Source: a virus. From it: DNA of 24,430 nt. Numbering within the stretch: position 1 is the first letter of the stretch; the number at the start of each line of letters is the position of its first letter. The stretch lies in IMG/VR virus record IMGVR_UViG_3300031227_000410, positions 1 through 24,430 of that record, one strand, 5' to 3'. The notes below the pieces were generated by a model that saw only the letters and a list, made by a program, of their open reading frames with translations, was not told the DNA's origin and did no database searches. This document shows, piece after piece, positions 20,506-24,430 of the stretch. Made by a program: the position numbers and the translations under genes.

Positions 20506-20892
20506 ATGGCTATTTACAAACACACGGCAGGGAGTTTCAAAGTAGAGGCTTCCGCATTAAATGAGATTGTGGACTTCAGCGTAAACGTAACTGTAAACGT
20601 TGCTGACACAACTCCCATCGGGGTGACATGGGCCGAGAATACCGAGCTTGGCAAAAGCTGGACAATGAGCATCACATGTAACTATGACCCGGACGATACG
20701 GCGCAAACCGCGTTGATAACGGCGTACACTACCGGCGATGCGCTATTGACTTCGATTGCAGCATGGGGCGGTGCAACTAGCAATTATGCAGGGAGTGCAC
20801 TGATTACTGCGGCAACGATTACCAAGTCGGTCGGCTCGCCTGATAAGTTCACCGCCACATTTACGGGGCGCGGCACACTGTCTTATACATAA
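20506..20892 (+). CDS. Major tail tube protein
   Basis: This 128-residue beta-rich protein (Val-Asp-Phe-Ser-Val-Asn-Val-Thr-Val-Asn-Val-Ala-Asp-Thr-Thr, 23-37; C-terminal Phe-Thr-Ala-Thr-Phe-Thr-Gly-Arg-Gly) is typical in size and composition for the tail tube of siphoviruses. It lies between the terminator and the frameshifted chaperone, the usual place. It would polymerise in hexameric rings along the tape measure protein to form the DNA channel. A good ribosome site (GGAGGCTGAGAA) precedes ATG 20506, consistent with high expression. Confidence 0.8.
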   Translation: MAIYKHTAGSFKVEASALNEIVDFSVNVTVNVADTTPIGVTWAENTELGKSWTMSITCNYDPDDTAQTALITAYTTGDALLTSIAAWGGATSNYAGSALITAATITKSVGSPDKFTATFTGRGTLSYT

Positions 20893-20902
20893 GGGGTAGA
20901 TT

Positions 20903-21250
20903 ATGAGTGAAGAAAACGATTTCAAACTCGGCGCATTAGAATGGGAATACATTCCGACTTTCCAGGGTAACGATAAGAAAGAAACACCGGGCAAGGCGAA
21001 GCTCAGGCAATTGACCACCAGGGAGATGAATCAGTGTATCAAGATTCGCTCGAGCGGTCCGGAAGTAAACGAGGAAAAGATTCTTGAATGCGGGCTTGTG
21101 GAACTGACAGGCTTCAAGGTAAACGGTGTGGAAATAAAGACTGCTGCGGATTTACTCGATACGCCCGGGCTTTATACTTTATTCACCGATCTATGGGTTG
21201 AGATACAAACGGGTAATATTTTACCGGAGCAAGACTCAAAAAACTCATAG
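20903..21250 (+). CDS. Tail assembly chaperone, short form (gpG-like)
   Basis: This 115-residue product is made when ribosomes stop at TAG 21248-21250. It is acidic and mostly helical in the C-terminal half, with Leu-Arg-Gln-Leu-Thr-Thr-Arg-Glu-Met-Asn (33-42) near the start of the fold. It lies between the tube and tape measure genes, as lambda gpG does. The stop codon follows one codon after the slippery heptamer A_AAA_AAC, so a minority of ribosomes should continue in the -1 frame. Both forms would coat the tape measure before the tube is built. Confidence 0.82.
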   Translation: MSEENDFKLGALEWEYIPTFQGNDKKETPGKAKLRQLTTREMNQCIKIRSSGPEVNEEKILECGLVELTGFKVNGVEIKTAADLLDTPGLYTLFTDLWVEIQTGNILPEQDSKNS

Positions 21251-21552
21251 CCGCCTTTCGCTTTGCGTTGGGCGGTAGTGATGCGGATGACCTTTGTGAG
21301 AAGCGATTCGGTAAGTGTACCGGGAGGTCGAGATTACCATGGCAAATAGCCGATGGCGAATACACGCGAGAATGTCCGGCGGTACTTGTTAATAAGTACG
21401 GTCCGTTGTGCAACATCTGGCAACGGTGGAAGCTGTTTGGCTTATGGGAAGCTGGTGGAAGTTTCGATCAACCGCATATATGGATACAAATTACTGAACT
21501 GTTAGAGCTGGAGTTTAAGAAGAAGGAAAACGATGGCATCAACCAGAGATGA
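20903..21552 (+). CDS. Tail assembly chaperone, -1 frameshift fusion (gpGT-like)
   Basis: A -1 slip at 21238-21244 joins residue 114 (Asn) of the short form to a second frame beginning CTC at 21244, giving a protein of about 216 residues. The second part starts Leu-Ile-Ala-Ala-Phe-Arg-Phe-Ala-Leu-Gly-Gly and includes Cys- and Trp-containing segments. That frame is open from 21244 to the stop at 21550-21552 but has no good start of its own (only TTG 21268 without a ribosome site), which supports fusion. The gene end overlaps the tape measure start by 20 bases. In relatives the extended form binds tape measure and tube proteins. Confidence 0.82.
21226..21276 (+). promoter_or_regulatory. Programmed -1 frameshift signal
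   Basis: Three elements are visible. An SD-like GGAG (21226-21229) lies eight bases before the slippery heptamer A_AAA_AAC (21238-21244), which is in the right phase with tca-aaa-aac. A stem-loop starts five bases later: GCCGCC (21250-21255) pairs with GGCGGT (21271-21276), with an inner CGC-TTT-GCG hairpin (21259-21267). This arrangement parallels the dnaX signal of E. coli. The zero-frame stop TAG (21248) sits immediately after the heptamer. Confidence 0.85.
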
Positions 21553-23185
21553 AGTATACGTAAACATTGTAGCTGATACTAAGAAGGCCGTTGCAGGGAT
21601 GGCGAAGTGGGCAGCGGGACTAACGGCGGCGGTTGTTGTATTACGCAAAGTATATCAATCCGTAAAGGCAATGGAACAAGCGTTCTTCGTTCAAGAGACT
21701 GCCGAGCGGAAATTCACAGCCGCATTGATGGCAACCGGTAGACAGGCCGAGATATCCGCTGAAAACATTTTCTCATATGCTTCTGCATTACAAAAAGCAA
21801 CCACATTCGGCGATGAACAAATTATCTCAGCATCTGCACTACTTCAACAATTGGCAAACCTCGACGAAGAAGGATTAAAGAAAGTCATTCCAAGTATGCT
21901 CGACTTCTCTGTGGCAATGGGCGTTGACCTTCAGACAGCGGCTTCGTTGATAGGTAAGACGATTGGAAGCACAACCAACGCCTTGACGCGATACGGCGTT
22001 GAGATTGACATGTCCGGTGATGCGTCTGAAAAACTCAGCGCGTTGGTTGTTGGCCTTGAGGAAAAATTCCAAGGCGTTGCGGTTGCAATAGGCGAAACGG
22101 CCTATGGTGCAAGTGTAAAGCTAAAGAATGCATGGAGCGATTTGAAAGAGGCCGGTGGTGAGTTAGCGTCAAAGGGGCTTCAGCCGGTTCGAGAATGGCT
22201 TACTAAAATCATAGAAGGGATGGCAGAGGGTAGAAGGAAAGCCTTACTGCTAAAAGAAGCCTTTGAAGATTTTGATACGGAAGGAAAACAACTTGAGGAA
22301 GTACAGCGAAGGATTGAGGCAATCAATGCAAAGTTAGATTACTACAAGGGTCTTGAGTGGTTGTTCCCTAAGTATGTGAGGGGATTGAAAGAAGAGCTGG
22401 CTTTATTAGTACAGACATCAACGAACCTGCAAATGAACGAGCGTGCGCTTGGAGAGCTTTCAATAGCTGAAAAGACGGCGGCATCAGAGGCTTCCTTGTT
22501 TGCAGATCAAGTCGGATTTGTCAATGATGCATGGGATGAATTCTTTCCTCAGACGACACAGGCAAAGATAGAACTTCTTATTGAGCAACTTCGTGCTATG
22601 CGCGATATGGGAAATAAAACACCCGAACAGAAAATGATTTTTGGCGATTTAATAATTGCATTGCAGGGAATCACCTTTGAAAGCGAGAAGGTGGTAGAAT
22701 CGCTTGACCTGACTAATGCTTCGATTGAAACTATGGGGGAAGATGCTCTGTTGGCATGGGTAGCAATGGAGAAGTTAAAAAAAGTAAATGCAGAGATGGC
22801 TGAGCAAGAAGCAGCACAACAAGAGCAACTACAGAAAACAAAAGACATATATATGGGATATGCCGATGCGATTCTTGGTGTAGCTGATGCGTTCGGCGCA
22901 ATGGTAGGCGGTGCAGAGGAAGGCTGGCGCGGTGTTCTTAATGCAACCAAGAGCGGTATTGTCGGGGTACTTCAAATGTATGCTAAGTTATGGGCGGTTC
23001 AATCTGTTGCGGCATTTGCTGGCGGCAATCTTGTTAGTGGTTTTAACTATGGAGCGGCGGCGGTAGGTGCTTCTGTAGCTGGTGGCATTGTGAATCAAAT
23101 AAACTTCAACGGGCCTGTTGCCGGTGAACGTGCCTTTGAGGATATCGCCTATAAGGTTATGGCTGATACAAGCGGCGCACCATGA
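21533..23185 (+). CDS. Tail tape measure protein
   Basis: This 550-residue, largely helical protein fixes tail length and helps deliver DNA. Residues 1-30 resemble the usual tape measure start (Val-Tyr-Val-Asn-Ile-Val-Ala-Asp-Thr-Lys-Lys-Ala-Val). The first 230 residues contain the conserved family region; long Glu/Lys/Leu-rich helices follow, with an alanine- and glutamine-rich coiled coil near 415-440. The C-terminus (480-535) has glycine- and alanine-rich hydrophobic stretches. At roughly 0.15 nm per residue the tail would be about 80 nm, rather short. No lytic transglycosylase or peptidase domain is visible. It overlaps the chaperone by 20 bases and the next gene by four. Confidence 0.88.
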   Translation: MASTRDEVYVNIVADTKKAVAGMAKWAAGLTAAVVVLRKVYQSVKAMEQAFFVQETAERKFTAALMATGRQAEISAENIFSYASALQKATTFGDEQIISASALLQQLANLDEEGLKKVIPSMLDFSVAMGVDLQTAASLIGKTIGSTTNALTRYGVEIDMSGDASEKLSALVVGLEEKFQGVAVAIGETAYGASVKLKNAWSDLKEAGGELASKGLQPVREWLTKIIEGMAEGRRKALLLKEAFEDFDTEGKQLEEVQRRIEAINAKLDYYKGLEWLFPKYVRGLKEELALLVQTSTNLQMNERALGELSIAEKTAASEASLFADQVGFVNDAWDEFFPQTTQAKIELLIEQLRAMRDMGNKTPEQKMIFGDLIIALQGITFESEKVVESLDLTNASIETMGEDALLAWVAMEKLKKVNAEMAEQEAAQQEQLQKTKDIYMGYADAILGVADAFGAMVGGAEEGWRGVLNATKSGIVGVLQMYAKLWAVQSVAAFAGGNLVSGFNYGAAAVGASVAGGIVNQINFNGPVAGERAFEDIAYKVMADTSGAP

Positions 23186-24430
23186 GCATAACTTCAATAC
23201 CTCAAGCGTGGCGCACGAACTTAGAGACAGGCAGCAACGCCGATGTTGAAACGCGGGTATGCCTGGACTTCAGGCAAATAGACTATCCTGATGTTGGATC
23301 AGGTTCGCCGACTTTCACGCTAGGCCGAGAGGACAATATCGTAGACCGTGCCAATTGTGAGAGCGCAACAGCGCCTGGAATACTCGGCGAAACCGGAACG
23401 GTGAGTAATGTAACATGGGCGAGAAGCTCGGTTGTTAAGCACGGGGGTGAGTATTCGTTTCTGCTTACCAAAGCGGTTGCGATCGGGACGGCAGGGGTTG
23501 CACTTTATCAGGACAACTCAAATTCAACTGATATGCATGGAATTGTACCCGGTGAGACGGTAGAGTTTTCGCAGTGGGTTTACGTTCCTTCAGCCGGTGG
23601 GCCTGATGCGGCAGAAGTATCTATTCAGTTTGCCTATTATGATAGCGCGTCATGGACTGGCGCGAGTAGTACGGCAACGACTCAAAACGTATGGGAGAAG
23701 TTGAGCGTATCGGCTACGATACCGTCAACGGCAACTGGCGTGTTAGTTCGTGTTATCATTGCATCAACTGCGGCAAATACTGAGTTTTGTTACACTGACG
23801 ATGCTATCCTAAAGCGGCACAGCGTTCCCGGTTCGCATTATCTGAGCGGTGGGTATTCAGAGCATCTTGTTGAGCTTGCAGATACCGGAACGATACGGAT
23901 AAAATGTAAACCGCAATTCGTGTTTGATGTTGCTCAAGATCAGTATGTACTAAGCTGGTACGTTTCCGATACTCAAGAGTTTAGAATTACTTATCAGGCT
24001 GGCATTGACAGGTTTAGGGTGCTATGGGAAGACGGCGGAAATGCACGGACTATGCAGTCAGCGCAGTATGATAATGGAGCAGCACAACGAAATATCAACC
24101 AATGGATAACTATTGATTTTGCCTATGACCTGACGACCGGAACGACAGCAGGGTCGAGCTTGTGGATGAACAAAACGCAAGACTCTACGGCATGGAACGA
24201 CGTAAGTAATGTCAAATCAAGCACGTTCAACAAGATGCAGATAAGGGCATACAACGGCACGGCACGAGGGTTCGATATTGCCTATGCTCTTTATATCCCT
24301 AACTATGTAGCAACCGATGCTGATGTGCAGAACGATTTTAAGGATGTATTAGACGAGCAGATATATTTCCCGATGGACGGACATTCGTTAGGCCGGACAC
24401 GATGCAATGTTACTTCCCTGACAAGCGGTT
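23182..24430 (+). CDS. Tail-tip/receptor-type protein with carbohydrate-binding-like domains (5' part only)
   Basis: An open frame begins at ATG 23182 inside the tape measure stop (ATGA) and continues without a stop to the end of the window, giving at least 416 residues. The N-terminus (Asp-Val-Glu-Thr-Arg-Val-Cys-Leu-Asp-Phe) resembles proteins encoded just after tape measures. Residues about 50-215 look like a CBM4/9-type jelly roll (Gly-Glu-Tyr-Ser-Phe-Leu, Phe-Ser-Gln-Trp-Val-Tyr-Val-Pro, Trp-Glu-Lys-Leu). Residues about 225-390 look like a LamG/concanavalin A-type domain (Ile-Asn-Gln-Trp-Ile-Thr-Ile-Asp-Phe, Met-Gln-Ile-Arg-Ala-Tyr-Asn-Gly). It could bind host glycans. The true distal-tail gene may lie further downstream. 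Confidence 0.72.
   Translation, partial: MSITSIPQAWRTNLETGSNADVETRVCLDFRQIDYPDVGSGSPTFTLGREDNIVDRANCESATAPGILGETGTVSNVTWARSSVVKHGGEYSFLLTKAVAIGTAGVALYQDNSNSTDMHGIVPGETVEFSQWVYVPSAGGPDAAEVSIQFAYYDSASWTGASSTATTQNVWEKLSVSATIPSTATGVLVRVIIASTAANTEFCYTDDAILKRHSVPGSHYLSGGYSEHLVELADTGTIRIKCKPQFVFDVAQDQYVLSWYVSDTQEFRITYQAGIDRFRVLWEDGGNARTMQSAQYDNGAAQRNINQWITIDFAYDLTTGTTAGSSLWMNKTQDSTAWNDVSNVKSSTFNKMQIRAYNGTARGFDIAYALYIPNYVATDADVQNDFKDVLDEQIYFPMDGHSLGRTRCNVTSLTSG

Noticed and set aside
22549-22950. 133-codon minus-strand frame opposite the tape measure gene
   Set aside because: Cys/Ser/Ala-rich shadow of helical coding on the + strand, with no start context or family resemblance.
1-24430. CRISPR array, tRNA genes, integrase or attachment sites
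   Set aside because: No regular repeat-spacer pattern, no cloverleaf-like sequence and no recombinase gene were seen. Whether this is a lytic phage or a prophage cannot be decided from the window.

Overview
This window is part of the genome of a tailed double-stranded DNA bacteriophage or prophage (Caudoviricetes, probably with a long non-contractile tail). From 11.5 kb on, the genes follow the usual order for HK97-type phages: small terminase-like protein, large terminase, portal, prohead protease, major capsid protein, decoration proteins, head-tail connectors, tail tube, frameshifted tail chaperone, tape measure and tail-tip/receptor protein. Every supported gene lies on the + strand, and most junctions overlap by 1-25 bases. 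Nothing fixes the host. The phage-encoded solute-binding protein has a signal peptide ending AFA followed by Gly-Gly-Gly and lacks a lipobox cysteine. That points to a host with an outer membrane, and the pattern resembles spirochaete binding proteins, but this is weak evidence.

Bases 1-4660 form an early/middle accessory block. Very small genes are joined by two families of near-identical translation cassettes (core GTGCAAGGAGGAA, five copies; core GGAGGAAAGGAGCATGA, four copies). In this block lie an SNF2-type helicase, an overlapping beta-class DNA methyltransferase, and several small membrane or hypothetical proteins.

Bases 4663-11512 form an unusual cargo module. It opens with a strong sigma70-like promoter (TTGACG, 18-base spacer, TATAAT) and closes with a rho-independent terminator. 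In order it encodes a CUT1-type sugar-binding protein, two ABC permeases with a Lar-like zinc-ribbon gene tucked between them, two tandem acylneuraminate-cytidylyltransferase-like proteins, a DUF115/Maf-like protein, and two small proteins. No transporter ATPase is encoded. The simplest reading is a sugar module: import a sugar (possibly a nonulosonic acid such as a sialic acid), activate it as a CMP-sugar, and transfer it to a protein or surface. A host ATPase would power the transporter. Substrate and target are inferred, not shown by the sequence.

Bases 11552-24430 are the packaging, head and tail genes. Notable points are a portal fused to a Mu gpF-like domain, an intergenic RNA able to fold into a three-way junction with no unpaired junction bases after the capsid gene, a tandem pair of decoration-like proteins, a connector with an inserted domain, and a complete -1 frameshift signal (SD-like GGAG, A_AAA_AAC, stem-loop) in the tail chaperone. 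The last gene, a tail protein with two probable carbohydrate-binding-type domains, runs off the end of the window.
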